Shown: positions 51,403-59,566, counted from the stretch's first letter. The stretch is 64,000 nucleotides of DNA from Streptomyces wuyuanensis (GCF_900103455.1 NZ_FNHI01000023.1:89613-153612), one strand, 5' to 3'. The notes: generated from the sequence alone by a model not told the origin. Program-made: numbers and translations.

Positions 51403-52010
51403 CGCGGGCTCCAGGGCTTGCGCCGGGTGCGGCTGCGGATGAAGCTGAGATCGAGGCGAGGACCGCCGAAACGGCGTGGGCCGAGAGCCCGGAGGGAAAT
51501 CCGCCCGAGCGGCGAATCCCCTTCCACTTTACTCCGGCCCCATGGGATCCGGCGGCCGCGGCGACGGACTCGATGCGCCTCGGCCGACCCTCTTCGGCCG
51601 ACCGGGTCGCCATGAGTCGCGGGGGTCAACGCGGCGTCGCCGGACCGGAGAGCAGGTCGCCGGACCGGAGAGCAGGTCGCCGGACCGGAGAGCAGGACCA
51701 TCACGACACAGCACACCGCGACGATGACGGCCCCGGCCACAGGGGTTCGCAGGGTGCGTGCCCGGCTCGGCAGCAGCCGGAAGGCGAAGGCCCGGTTCAC
51801 CAGGGGCATCAGCACCCGGGTCAGAATGCTCACTCAGCACGTCGCCGAAGAAGAGGACGATGTGCCCGCGATCCACAGGTCGTCGAAACACTGCCCGACC
51901 GCCCGCAGCGGGCCGCGCTTCGCCGTCCCGTCCCGGAAGACTCCCCTCGCGCCTGCGCACGTGCGAAGATCCACTGGCACGGTGGCCGGTTCCGGCGGTG
52001 GAAAGTGACG
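51403..52010. other. 608-bp stretch with tandem repeats and a doubtful frame
   Basis: No solid gene. A minus-strand frame from GTG 51833 has one believable membrane helix (PVAGAVIVAVCCVVMVLLSG). It then runs through the 20-bp tandem repeats into low-complexity Arg-rich sequence and overlaps the FAD oxidase start, so it may be a small membrane gene disrupted by repeat growth. Confidence 0.35.
51636..51695. repeat. Perfect tandem repeat, 20 bp x 3
   Basis: Three identical head-to-tail copies of GTCGCCGGACCGGAGAGCAG. Because 20 is not a multiple of 3, gain or loss of a copy shifts any frame reading through it. Confidence 0.95.
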
Positions 52011-52586
52011 ATGTTCGCGATATCCCTGGGTGACGACGGCGCGGAGCTGGGACCGCTGGAGCCCTGGCAGGCCGAGGAGTTCCTGGCCCACATCGACCGG
52101 GGGCGGGACTACATCGGCCGGTTCAACGGGCTGCCGGACGTCGTCACGGACCTGGAGTCGAGCCGGGCGTTCCTGCGGGCGTACGCGGAGAAGACCGCGG
52201 CGGACGCGGGCCGGATCTGCGGCATCCGCCGGGACGGCGAACTGGTCGGCGCGGTCATCCTCCGGACCATGGACGTCCCCGAGGGCACCGCCGAGGCCGG
52301 CTGCTGGCTGGAGCCGTCGGCCGTGGGCCGGGGACTCGTCACGCGGGCCGTCCGTGTGCTCATCGACTGGGCCGTCGGGGAGCGGGGCATCCACCGCGTG
52401 GAATGGTGGGTCTCCTCGGACAACGCGCCCAGTATCGCGGTGGCCCGGCGGCTGGGAATGACCAAGGACGGCGTCCTGCGCGAGAGTTACCCGTACCGGG
52501 GGAAGCGGCACGACATGGAGGTCTGGTCGGTGCTCGCCCCGGAATGGCGGACCGCGAACGGGGATCGGCCGGCTTCGGCGACATGA
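52011..52586 (+). CDS. RimJ/RimL-type N-acetyltransferase
   Basis: A 191-residue GNAT of the ribosomal-protein Ser/Ala acetyltransferase group. Recognisable blocks are LGPLEPWQAEEFLAHIDRGR, GICGIRRDGELVGAVILR written here as RICGIRRDGELVGAV, GCWLEPSAVGRGLVTRAVRV (acetyl-CoA loop VGRGLV) and VEWWVSSDNAPSIAVARRLG. These proteins acetylate protein N-termini or small amines. The start is ATG 52011, with GTG 52005 as a close alternative and GGTGGA upstream. Confidence 0.88.
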   Translation: MFAISLGDDGAELGPLEPWQAEEFLAHIDRGRDYIGRFNGLPDVVTDLESSRAFLRAYAEKTAADAGRICGIRRDGELVGAVILRTMDVPEGTAEAGCWLEPSAVGRGLVTRAVRVLIDWAVGERGIHRVEWWVSSDNAPSIAVARRLGMTKDGVLRESYPYRGKRHDMEVWSVLAPEWRTANGDRPASAT

Positions 52587-52594
52587 CGGGATGA

Positions 52595-52600
52595 CATAAT
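52595..52600 (+). promoter_or_regulatory. -10 element of a likely leaderless gene
   Basis: CATAAT ends eight bases before the GTG at 52608, and there is no ribosome site, which is the geometry of leaderless mRNAs. The -35 is not clear. Confidence 0.5.
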
Positions 52601-52607
52601 CCGATCG

Positions 52608-53144
52608 GTGGAGACGGAGCACGGGCGGCGCTACGGCCGAGAAGGCGGGGGAAAGGCAACGGTGGCCTTGTCGACTTCGTGGCCGCAATGGCGCCGGGAC
52701 TCCCCGGAGTTGTCCTCCGGCGGGCACCCCTTCCTGCTCGTCACTCTGCGCATGACCGTCCCCAGCGGCCGGCAGTGGCAGCAGTACCGCTTCATCGAGA
52801 ACCACGATCTGCGTGCCCGGCTCGTTCCGCTCCTCGGCACCCTGCCCCTGAGCCATTCCCTGCTGCAGGAACCGCACGGCGGCCAGCCCTGCCGGTTCAG
52901 CGACCCCGCCGTACGGATCTGGCAGGACGACGACTCGGACCGCTGGCCCAACACCCTGTACCGCTCCTTCACGGAGGCCGACGGGCCGCGCCGCGGACTC
53001 GGCGAGGTGACGGTGACGCTGCGGCTGCACGGCAGAAGCGGCATCGTGCGGGAGGTCTCCCGCACGATAAACGAGTGCAACGTCCGCGCGGACGGGCAGC
53101 TCCTGCGCACCCAGGTGCCGGACGTCCTGCCGCTCGACGGCTGA
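52608..53144 (+). CDS. Uncharacterised protein, 178 aa
   Basis: I do not recognise a family. The protein is soluble and of mixed alpha/beta character, with blocks LLVTLRMTVPSGRQWQQYRF, RFSDPAVRIWQDDDSDRWPN and VTVTLRLHGRSGIVREVSRT. Cysteines are few. Two starts are possible: GTG 52608, leaderless behind CATAAT, or GTG 52662 with GGGGGAAAGG upstream. A perfect 11-bp terminator begins at the base after the stop. Confidence 0.6.
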   Translation: METEHGRRYGREGGGKATVALSTSWPQWRRDSPELSSGGHPFLLVTLRMTVPSGRQWQQYRFIENHDLRARLVPLLGTLPLSHSLLQEPHGGQPCRFSDPAVRIWQDDDSDRWPNTLYRSFTEADGPRRGLGEVTVTLRLHGRSGIVREVSRTINECNVRADGQLLRTQVPDVLPLDG

Positions 53145-53174
53145 CGGGGTACGGGACGGGCGCCCCGTACCCCG
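53145..53174. terminator. Bidirectional terminator
   Basis: Perfect arms CGGGGTACGGG/CCCGTACCCCG with an 8-nt loop lie between the convergent genes ending at 53144 and 53178. Confidence 0.8.
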
Positions 53175-53177
53175 CCC

Positions 53178-53489
53178 TCACCAGGGCCGGTAGAGGAAGA
53201 GGCCGCTGCGCCGGACCGCGTCGGGACCGTGGCCCAGGCGCCGGGAGACCAGCAGCACGGCGGTCACCCACACGGCCACGGCGGCCAGGCCGATCTCCGA
53301 CGACCGGGTGGCGGCCGCCCAGAGGAACAGCACACCTGCCAGCGTCGCCGTGGCCACCGCCGCCACGAGGAGCGCTTCCCGCACGCCGGTGGCCCCCCTG
53401 GCCCGTGCGGGCCCTCTCGGGCGCAACCCGGCTTCGATCTGGTCCAGCATCGCGATCTCGCGCGCCGACAGTTGCCTCTCCTTCGGCAC
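53178..53489 (-). CDS. DUF3040-type small membrane protein
   Basis: A 103-residue protein. The N-terminal PKERQLSAREIAMLDQIEAG matches the DUF3040 signature (a short amphipathic helix with L-x-x-I-E). Two membrane helices follow (ALLVAAVATATLAGVLFLWA and IGLAAVAVWVTAVLLVS), ending in a cytoplasmic RRLGHGPDAVRRSGLFLYRP tail. These proteins are widespread in actinobacteria with no known function. The start is GTG 53489; the reading frame continues upstream without family similarity. Confidence 0.7.
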   Translation of the reverse strand: MPKERQLSAREIAMLDQIEAGLRPRGPARARGATGVREALLVAAVATATLAGVLFLWAAATRSSEIGLAAVAVWVTAVLLVSRRLGHGPDAVRRSGLFLYRPW

Positions 53490-53865
53490 TCCGCCCCAGC
53501 CCTTCGTTGTCCCCGACTTCTCCGCACATGTGTCCGCCCCGGCACGGAGGCGTCCGGCGGTGCGGGTGCCCGCTCTCCGCCTCCGTACTCGGGAAATTCC
53601 CGCGTTCTGGGCGATCGCGGTGCCCCGCGGGGAAGTCTTCGTCGCCGAGGTGCGTGATCCGGCCCGGCCTGGGCGACCGCCCGGGGCGGGGGCGGCGTGC
53701 CGCGCGGCACCTTGCGCCGTTCGGGTCCGGACGAGGGCCGTCACACTCCTCGCCCGGACACTTCCGAGCGTACGGCGGGCGGGCGGATCCGGAGGGTGCG
53801 GACGGTCGCCGCCACCCCGGCCTGCGGGCGGGTGGTGATCTGCGGGCCGGTGGAGTCCGGGCAGG
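53490..53865. other. Intergenic stretch between two minus-strand small genes
   Basis: No gene supported. A 13-bp palindrome CGGGAA-A-TTCCCG at 53590-53602, about 100 bp upstream of the DUF3040 gene, is the only notable element. Confidence 0.4.
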
Positions 53866-54192
53866 TCAGCGGCCCAGCGCCCGACGCAGTTCGTCCTTGT
53901 TCATCGACGAGCGGCCCTCGATGTTCTTCTTCCTGGCCTCTGCGTAGAGCTGGTCCCTGGTCGGCCCCTGTGCTCCCCGGTGGGACCTCTCGCCACCCCG
54001 CTGGGACGCGGACTTGGGGTCCTGGGTGGAGGTCCTGCTCGCGGTCTTGGACTCCCCCGCGCGGGCTCGCTCCTTGTTGACGGTACGCGCCGCGATCTCC
54101 TCGGCACGCGAGGGCGAGGCGCCGCGCTTCTCGGCGCTCTCCTTGATGTGCTCGTACTGGCGCTCCCGCTTCGCGCTGGATCCGGCAGGCAT
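53866..54192 (-). CDS. Plasmid-stabilisation-like small basic protein with Rho-N/SAP-like tail
   Basis: A 108-residue, highly charged protein. The N-terminal half (SSAKRERQYEHIKESAEKRG, then RAEEIAARTVNKERARAGES) matches actinobacterial proteins annotated as plasmid stabilisation proteins. A disordered Ser/Gln/Arg middle leads to a C-terminal helix-extended-helix TRDQLYAEARKKNIEGRSSM then NKDELRRALGR, as in SAP or Rho-N nucleic-acid-binding domains. A general DNA/RNA-binding or stress role is possible; no plasmid context exists here. AAGGAG lies seven bases before the ATG. Confidence 0.78.
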   Translation of the reverse strand: MPAGSSAKRERQYEHIKESAEKRGASPSRAEEIAARTVNKERARAGESKTASRTSTQDPKSASQRGGERSHRGAQGPTRDQLYAEARKKNIEGRSSMNKDELRRALGR

Positions 54193-54254
54193 GACGTGCT
54201 CCTTCGGCGACGGTCGCTCACGGCGTCGGGATGTACCGGCTCTCTCGGGTGCGG

Positions 54255-54278
54255 GTTCCCCTCGTGCGAGTTTCAACC
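54255..54278 (-). promoter_or_regulatory. Candidate stress-sigma (SigB-type) promoter
   Basis: On the minus strand GGTT, exactly 14 bases, then GGGAAC matches the Streptomyces SigB-like pattern GNNT-N14-16-GGGTAC with one change. It lies about 60 bp upstream of the SAP-tail protein gene. Confidence 0.4.
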
Positions 54279-54474
54279 CTCGAAACACCCTTCGCCACCG
54301 GGCCGCGCCGCTTCGGCGGAGGGTGGCCGTCGGCGGAGGGGTCGCCGCGTGCCCCGCCGCGGCGGCCGGCGCGGCTCGACGGCACCGGCGCCGGTGAGGG
54401 CGGCGAGCGGGATCACACCGGGTGGGCGCGCGGACGGCCTCCGGGGCCCGCGGCGGAGCCGGCCGCGGATTGGG

Positions 54475-55638
54475 TCACCTGCGGGCCGTGGAGCCCTGCA
54501 CCGGTCGCCGACGGGCCTTCATCCAGCCGGCGAACGCGTCCAGGGCTTCCTCCGCGCCACGCCGGCCGACTCCGATGCGGAAGCGGTCGGTGGGTGTGGC
54601 GGTGAGCTCCGAGCGGTAGATGCTCGCGGGCAGCAGGAGGACGCCGGCCTCGTCGAGAAGGCGGCCGCAGAACTCCTCGACACCCTCGGGGCCGAGGTAG
54701 CGGGGGTAGGCGACGCAGCCGCCGTCGGGTGCCTTCCAGTCGAAGTCGTCGGGGAACTCGGCGAAGAAGGTGTCGAACGCGGGGAGGTTCCGCTCGATCA
54801 GGGCCCGGTTGCGGGCGAGGACGGTCTCCCTGGCCTTGAGGGCGATCCTGGCCAGGATCTCGCTGGGGGCGGAGTTGCAGATCGTGGTGTAGTGCTTGGC
54901 CCGCTCCAGCCTGGACAGCAGCGCGCGGTCGCGGCAGGCGATCCAGCCGATCCGCAGGCCGGGCAGGCCGAGCGCCTTGGATGTCACGTTGAGCGACAGG
55001 GCGCGCTCGGACAGGTCCGCGGCTTGCGGAAGCGTGCGGGCGGGGTCGCGTTCGAGACCGCGGTAGACCTCGTCGCTGAACAGGTGGATCCCGCGGTCGT
55101 CGCACAGCCGCGCAAGGGCGGTGAAGGTCTCGGCGTCGACGACCTTGCCGGTGGGGTTGTTGGGGAAGTTGACCGAGACGACGCGGGTCTCGGGGCGCAG
55201 GGCGGCCGCCACGGCGTCCAGGTCCAGGGCCCAGTCGCGGCCGGCGTCCAGCGCCACGCCGGTGACCTCGCAGAGCGCGAGCGGCACCGTCTCGGCGGCC
55301 TGGTAGCCGGGGGTGATCACCACGGCGTGGTCGTCCGGCCCGAGCAGAACGTTCATGGCCAGGTACAGGGCCTCCTCGGCGCCGGCGAAGCACAGCACGT
55401 CCGCCGCGTCCGCACGTTCGTAGGTGCCGGCGACGGCCTCGCGCAGCGCCGGGTCGCCGTACGTCTCGGTGTAGCCGAGATGCAGGTTCTCGAAGGCGGC
55501 GCGGTCCTCGTCGTCGGCGAGGGCGAGGAGTTCGCCGAGCGCCATGCTCTGGGCGTCGGACGCGGTGAGGTGGTGGCGGGCGGCGAACTCCCAGCGGGAG
55601 AAGAAGGTTTCGAGTCGGAAGTCGGGCAGCCGGGTCAT
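54475..55638 (-). CDS. PLP-dependent aminotransferase, fold type I
   Basis: A 387-residue class I/II aminotransferase. It has the cofactor-binding loop AGAEEALYLAMNVLLGPDDH, SVNFPNNPTGKVV, HLFSDEVYRGLERDP and the Schiff-base lysine in SLNVTSKALGLPGLRIGW. The C-terminal Arg for carboxylate binding is in RFRIGVGRRG. The substrate is unknown. Its ATG overlaps the stop of the upstream regulator gene (ATGA), so the two are translationally coupled; this suggests the regulator controls an amino-acid-related pathway. Confidence 0.9.
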   Translation of the reverse strand: MTRLPDFRLETFFSRWEFAARHHLTASDAQSMALGELLALADDEDRAAFENLHLGYTETYGDPALREAVAGTYERADAADVLCFAGAEEALYLAMNVLLGPDDHAVVITPGYQAAETVPLALCEVTGVALDAGRDWALDLDAVAAALRPETRVVSVNFPNNPTGKVVDAETFTALARLCDDRGIHLFSDEVYRGLERDPARTLPQAADLSERALSLNVTSKALGLPGLRIGWIACRDRALLSRLERAKHYTTICNSAPSEILARIALKARETVLARNRALIERNLPAFDTFFAEFPDDFDWKAPDGGCVAYPRYLGPEGVEEFCGRLLDEAGVLLLPASIYRSELTATPTDRFRIGVGRRGAEEALDAFAGWMKARRRPVQGSTARR

Positions 55639-56303
55639 GCGGGGTCCTTGGTGCCGGGGGCCCGGTGCTGGGCCAGGAGGTCGTAGACGGTGGAGCGCGA
55701 CACGCGGAGCGCCTCGGCGACGACGGGGACGGCGCGGCGGACGCCGAACACCTTCGCCTCGTCCAGACGTCCCAGTACCGCGAGGCGGTCCTGCCGGGTC
55801 AGGCGCTCGACCGGCCGGCCGCACTCCCGTACGTAGGCGCCGACGATGTGCCGGACGCGTTCGGCCCAGTCCCGTTCGAAGAGCGGCTCGGGCCGCTCCA
55901 CGAGAGGAGCGCCGAACGAGCCCAGCAGGGCGGCCGCACGCTCCAGCGGCGTGCGGTCGAGATTGACGCACAGCACGGCCGAGACGTCGCCGTCGTCGCC
56001 GCGCAGGAGGGCACTGACCGAGGAAAGCCGGCGGCCGTCGGCGAGGAGCTTCTCGTACGGGCCGAAGACGTCCTGCCCGGCGGGCTCCAGGGCTTCCAGC
56101 TCCCCGAGCATCGAGGGGTCCCCCGCCTTGCGGCCGTTCACGGGGTTCCAGACGGCCAGGACGCTGTCCGTGCGCGGGTCGTGCAGGACCACCTCGGCAT
56201 AGGGCCCGAGGAGCTTCGCGACGGCCAGGCACACGGGCGACCACGTCCGGACGCGCCGATCCGGGTGTTCCGTTCGCTCCACTGCCGGTGCCTCCGTCTC
56301 CAC
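55635..56303 (-). CDS. YheO/DauR-type transcriptional regulator (PAS + HTH)
   Basis: A 222-residue regulator. Residues ~10-115 form a YheO-like PAS domain (AKLLGPYAEVVLHDPRTDSV, LAVWNPVNGRKAGDPSMLGE). The C-terminal 60 residues contain the matching helix-turn-helix (LGRLDEAKVFGVRRAVPVVA then EALRVSRSTVYDLLAQH). DauR-type members sense amino acids and control their catabolism. The GTG start at 56303 lies 15 bases downstream of a -10-like TACAGT and next to a dense set of palindromes. It is the first gene of a two-gene operon with the aminotransferase. Confidence 0.82.
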   Translation of the reverse strand: METEAPAVERTEHPDRRVRTWSPVCLAVAKLLGPYAEVVLHDPRTDSVLAVWNPVNGRKAGDPSMLGELEALEPAGQDVFGPYEKLLADGRRLSSVSALLRGDDGDVSAVLCVNLDRTPLERAAALLGSFGAPLVERPEPLFERDWAERVRHIVGAYVRECGRPVERLTRQDRLAVLGRLDEAKVFGVRRAVPVVAEALRVSRSTVYDLLAQHRAPGTKDPA

Positions 56304-56314
56304 GATCCCGATGT

Positions 56315-56348
56315 CTGGACTGTACGTCCAGTCCGGACAGACTGTCCA
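56315..56348 (-). promoter_or_regulatory. Promoter and palindrome cluster of the regulator-aminotransferase operon
   Basis: CTGGAC-TGTAC-GTCCAG (56315-56331) is followed by the perfect GGACAG-A-CTGTCC (56335-56347). On the minus strand TGGACA and TACAGT, 18 bp apart, make a plausible promoter overlapped by both palindromes. Confidence 0.6.
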
Positions 56349-56479
56349 GCACGCGTACTGCCCGAGAGCTGGACGGGCGCGTTTTCCCGGAGCGATTCGG
56401 ACGGCGGGCCTCCGACCCGCGCTGGAGGGACCGGGCGCCGACCCGCCGCACAGATCCGGATCGGGAAGGCCCGTGTGAA

Positions 56480-57130
56480 GAGTTCGTCGCCGGCCGGTGG
56501 CCGGCATCATGCGCTCGGCCCGGGCACCCTGCTGGGCGCCGTCCTGGACCACGGACCGGTGCGCGCAGCACCGTCGCCCGGCTGACCGGTCTGCCGCCGG
56601 CCGCCGTGAGCGGCCACTCCGCCACGCCGCTGGGCCGGGGACTCATCCGGGAGGAACGGGCGACCGCGGGCCCGCGAGGTCTCGGGCGGCCCCATGTGCC
56701 CGTGGACATCGACACGGGCCGGTATCTCGTCGCGGGCGCCCATGTGGCCGTCGCGCACTCGATGTTGTCGTTGATGGACCGCGGACGTGTCGTCGCCGAG
56801 GACCGCCGGCCGCACGGGGCGACGGACCCGGCGACCGTACTGACGGGCCTCGCGCGCCGGTTGCCCGGACTTCGGGACGCCCATGGGGCCGGCAGCGCGG
56901 CCCTCGCGCTCGGCGCCGCCACCGGTCACCGGTCACCGGTCACCGGTCACCGGGTGGACCCTCCGGCGAAGTGGTCGCACGGCATCCCCAACCGGGCCGG
57001 CGCGACGTGCCGATGAGGGAGATGAGGGAGGTGCTCGCCGAAGCGGCGGGGCTGCCGCTCCAGCGGGCGGGGGTAGCAGGGGCGCGCCGGGACTGCGGCC
57101 GCCGGGTCGGCGAAGGTTCGCGGCCTGCGG
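56480..57130 (+). pseudogene. ROK-family repressor, frameshifted and truncated
   Basis: Pieces of one ROK-type repressor occur in order but in different frames. First comes GPGTLLGAVLDHGPVR, then after a one-base shift near 56566 RSTVARLTGLPPAAVSGH (helix-turn-helix), GLGRPHVPVDIDTGRYLVAG and MDRGRVVAEDRRPHGATDPA. After a second shift near 56960 come SGEVVARHPQPGRRDVP and MREVLAEAAGLPL-like sequence. The rest of the sugar-kinase-like domain is missing. The second lesion lies right beside four copies of GGTCACC. A functional product is not possible from this sequence. Confidence 0.75.
56924..56951. repeat. Tandem repeat GGTCACC x 4
   Basis: Four perfect 7-bp units inside the ROK pseudogene, a site for slippage. 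Confidence 0.95.
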
Positions 57131-57487
57131 CCGGCCCCGCGGCCCGCGAACCCCCGTACGGTTCGGGCGTCATGGGCACACGGACACGCCGGGCTCCCGA
57201 GCACGCAGGCGAGCACGAGCGCGAGCGCGCGTGCACGGACACACGAGCACCACGAGCACGCGGACACGGCGGCAGTACGAACGCGGCGGGCGCCCTGACG
57301 CCCGGACACCCCGGGCCGGGCGGCGGTCCGGCGCCGGGGGAGAACGCCTGCCCGGCGCTAGGGTGTGCGGTGTCCGCCCGGGCCGGGAGCCGGTCCCGAC
57401 GGTGCGGCAGAGCGAGCGGGCGGCAGGAACGGCCGTTCCCCGGCCGGCAACCGGTGCGCGGGCCGGACAGGTGCCGGGAGGACGTGG
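57131..57487. other. Low-complexity gene-free stretch
   Basis: No gene is supported. It is rich in GAGCACGAGCGCG-like and CACGGACAC-like short runs and probably includes the promoter of the transporter gene. Confidence 0.4.
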
Positions 57488-58354
57488 ATGCCGGAACTGT
57501 TCGCGCTGGTCGCCGCCCTCTTGTTCGGGCTCGTGCACTTCCTCAGCGGACTGCTGGCCAGACGGGCGGACAGCTACGCCGTCGCGGCGTTCGGGCAACT
57601 CGGCGGGATCGTGCTGATGCTCGCCGTGGTGGTCGTGACGTGGGCGGCTGGTGTGGACGCGCCGCTCCTGTCGGCCCCGCACATCACCGCCGGCGCCCTG
57701 GGGTGGGGTGCGGTCTCGGGGGTGGGCACCGGCATCGGTGTGGCCTGTCTGTACCGGGGTCTGGCGGCCGGTCAGATGAGCGTGGTCGCCCCGCTCAGCA
57801 ACGTCGCCGGAGTCGCGTTGCCGGTACTCGCCGGAGTCGTGGTCCTCGGTGAGCGGCCGAGCCCGCTCGCCTGGCTCGGCGTCGCGGCGGCGCTCCCCGC
57901 ACTCTGGCTGGTCTCCCGCAGCGACCGGCCCGAGGACTCGGGGACCGCGGCCGGGGCACGGTACGGGCTGCTCGCCGGAGTCGGCTTCGCGGTGCAGTTC
58001 CTGGCGATCTCCCGTATCGACCCCGCAGCGGGGCTATGGCCGATCCTCGTCGCCCGGGTCGTGGCGACGCTCACGATCGCCGTCATGGCCCGGGCGGCCG
58101 GTGCGACCCTCCGCCTGCCCCGCGGGCTCGTCCTCCCGTCGCTGGCGGTCGGCTCGATGGGTGCGGTCGCCCTCGTGCTCTACCAGGCCGCCACCCTCCA
58201 CCAGTTGCTGGCGCTGGCGACGGTCCTGGCCTCGCTGTACCCCGCGGTCCCGGTGGTCCTGGCCATCGTCTTCCTCCACGAACGCCCCACCGCCGTCCAG
58301 ATCGCCGGGCTGCTGTGCACGGGCGTCGCGGTCGTGCTGATCGCCCTGGGCTGA
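57488..58354 (+). CDS. EamA-type drug/metabolite transporter
   Basis: A 288-residue membrane protein with ten predicted helices in two EamA halves: MPELFALVAALLFGLVHFLS, GGIVLMLAVVVVTWAAGV, AGVALPVLAGVVVLGERPSP in the first, and YGLLAGVGFAVQFLAISRID, LALATVLASLYPAVPVVLAI, VFLHERPTAVQIAGLLCTGV in the second. The paired E-R/P motifs (GERPSP, HERPTA) are typical. Members export small metabolites; the substrate is unknown. GGGAGGACGTGG before ATG 57488 supports the start. Confidence 0.9.
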   Translation: MPELFALVAALLFGLVHFLSGLLARRADSYAVAAFGQLGGIVLMLAVVVVTWAAGVDAPLLSAPHITAGALGWGAVSGVGTGIGVACLYRGLAAGQMSVVAPLSNVAGVALPVLAGVVVLGERPSPLAWLGVAAALPALWLVSRSDRPEDSGTAAGARYGLLAGVGFAVQFLAISRIDPAAGLWPILVARVVATLTIAVMARAAGATLRLPRGLVLPSLAVGSMGAVALVLYQAATLHQLLALATVLASLYPAVPVVLAIVFLHERPTAVQIAGLLCTGVAVVLIALG

Positions 58355-58473
58355 ACGGGGAAGCCCTCGGAGCCGCGTGGGCCGGGGGAATCGCCGCGCC
58401 CGGCGCTCAGCGGCAGGGCGCGGGACGTCCGCTCCCGGCCGGACCGCCCGGGCACCCCCGCCGAGGGTCTCGG

Positions 58474-58758
58474 TCACCGCGCGGGGCGAGGGTGTTCCCG
58501 TCGCAGCAGCCGGACCGGCTTCACCTCCCTGGTGCCGTCCGCACGTTCCACCAGGACGTTCCGCGGGGCGCGCCGGGCGGTGCGGACGAGCGGGAAGGCG
58601 GGCGCCGGTTCCCCCGTCACATCGCCGTAGCGGACGCGCACGGTGACCTCGGTCCAGGTCCTCGGGCCGCGGTGCTCCCAGTAGGTGCGGGGCGCGCCAC
58701 AGCCGCGCGGCCCGTCCGCCGACCGGGGACGGCCGCCGGAGTCCGCCACCCGGCTCAC
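58474..58758 (-). CDS. Small uncharacterised protein
   Basis: A 94-residue frame whose last 70 residues (TYWEHRGPRTWTEVTVRVRY, PAPAFPLVRTARRAPRNVLV, ERADGTREVKPVRLLRR) look like a genuine compact beta-rich protein. The first ~25 residues are low complexity. The start GTG 58758 with AGGTACGGG upstream is a guess. It lies downstream of another minus-strand hypothetical gene, separated by a 7-bp tandem repeat array. Confidence 0.5.
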   Translation of the reverse strand: MSRVADSGGRPRSADGPRGCGAPRTYWEHRGPRTWTEVTVRVRYGDVTGEPAPAFPLVRTARRAPRNVLVERADGTREVKPVRLLRREHPRPAR

Positions 58759-58783
58759 CCCGTACCTTCGGCACCCGCATCTG

Positions 58784-58825
58784 GCCTCTCGCCTCTCGCC
58801 TCTCGCCTCTCGCCTCTCGCCTTCC
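58784..58825. repeat. Tandem repeat GCCTCTC x 5 plus one degenerate unit
   Basis: Five perfect 7-bp copies (58784-58818) then GCCTTCC. Read on the minus strand the unit is GAGAGGC, a Shine-Dalgarno-like sequence, just upstream of the small gene at 58474-58758. Confidence 0.95.
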
Positions 58826-58859
58826 AGGATCGTCCACGCGGCTCGGCGGGACGAACCGG

Positions 58860-59318
58860 TCACCAGTGCCAGACGAGGCTGTCGCCCTCCGCGACGGCCT
58901 GCCAGCGGGCGGAAGCCTCGTCGAGGGCCGGTCCGGTGCGGGCGAGGGCGTCGGCGTCGAGAGGGGCACGGCCGGTGCCCCGGCCCTCGGTGGGAAGGCC
59001 GGTCCAGACGCGGTAGGCCCAGTTGACGGCCAGTTCGGCCGCCATGACCCGGTCCCCCCTGCGACGCAGCACCTTCAGCCCCGAGCGGCGGTGCCTGCCG
59101 GGGGTGAGCGGTTCGAAGCCCTGGAACGTGGCTCCTTCGGCCATCGCGCCCCAGAAGCCGTCGGTGATGCCGAGCGCGCCTTCGACTGCGGCGTGGACCA
59201 GATCGTGCGGCATGGTGGGGCCGGTCGGCTGGGCGGGCAGCCGGACGTCGGGGCCGCGCCGGTCCCGTACGAGGATGTCGTGCCGGTTGTCCGGCAGCTT
59301 GCGGAAGACGATGTCCAT
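58860..59318 (-). CDS. Uncharacterised protein, 152 aa
   Basis: I do not recognise the family. Blocks include MDIVFRKLPDNRHDILVRDR, LPAQPTGPTMPHDLVHAAVE, GALGITDGFWGAMAEGATFQ and AELAVNWAYRVWTGLPTEGR. The protein is soluble and Trp-rich at its end (SLVWHW). Conserved-looking TMPHDLVHAAVE hints at a small binding or enzymatic fold. A ribosome site is not evident before ATG 59318. Confidence 0.65.
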   Translation of the reverse strand: MDIVFRKLPDNRHDILVRDRRGPDVRLPAQPTGPTMPHDLVHAAVEGALGITDGFWGAMAEGATFQGFEPLTPGRHRRSGLKVLRRRGDRVMAAELAVNWAYRVWTGLPTEGRGTGRAPLDADALARTGPALDEASARWQAVAEGDSLVWHW

Positions 59319-59566
59319 CGAACGGGACGGTAGGTGCCGCCCGTCCGCGGGGCCAGTCCTTTTCCGCGCCGTGCCCGAGTCCCCGTTCCGCACCGCCCCG
59401 CCCCACCCCGTCCCGCGCCTCGGCGCCCACCCTGACCTCGCCTTGCCGTCCCACACGACCGCACACGGCCGCACTCCCAACCACCCAGTAACGAAAGGTT
59501 CTTCACAGAATTGGCCGCCCGGGGCGTTGACCACCCCCAAGTGCCTGTAACACTCACGGAGCCACA

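Noticed and set aside
51300..51833. Minus-strand 177-codon frame as a membrane protein gene
   Set aside because: Only the first 50 residues look protein-like. It then crosses the tandem repeat and overlaps the FAD oxidase, with no ribosome site.
53866..54192. Evidence for an integrated plasmid
   Set aside because: The plasmid-stabilisation name is only a family label; no replication, transfer or integrase gene is nearby.
51636..58825. Short tandem repeats as CRISPR
   Set aside because: The units are head-to-tail without unique spacers and no cas gene is present.
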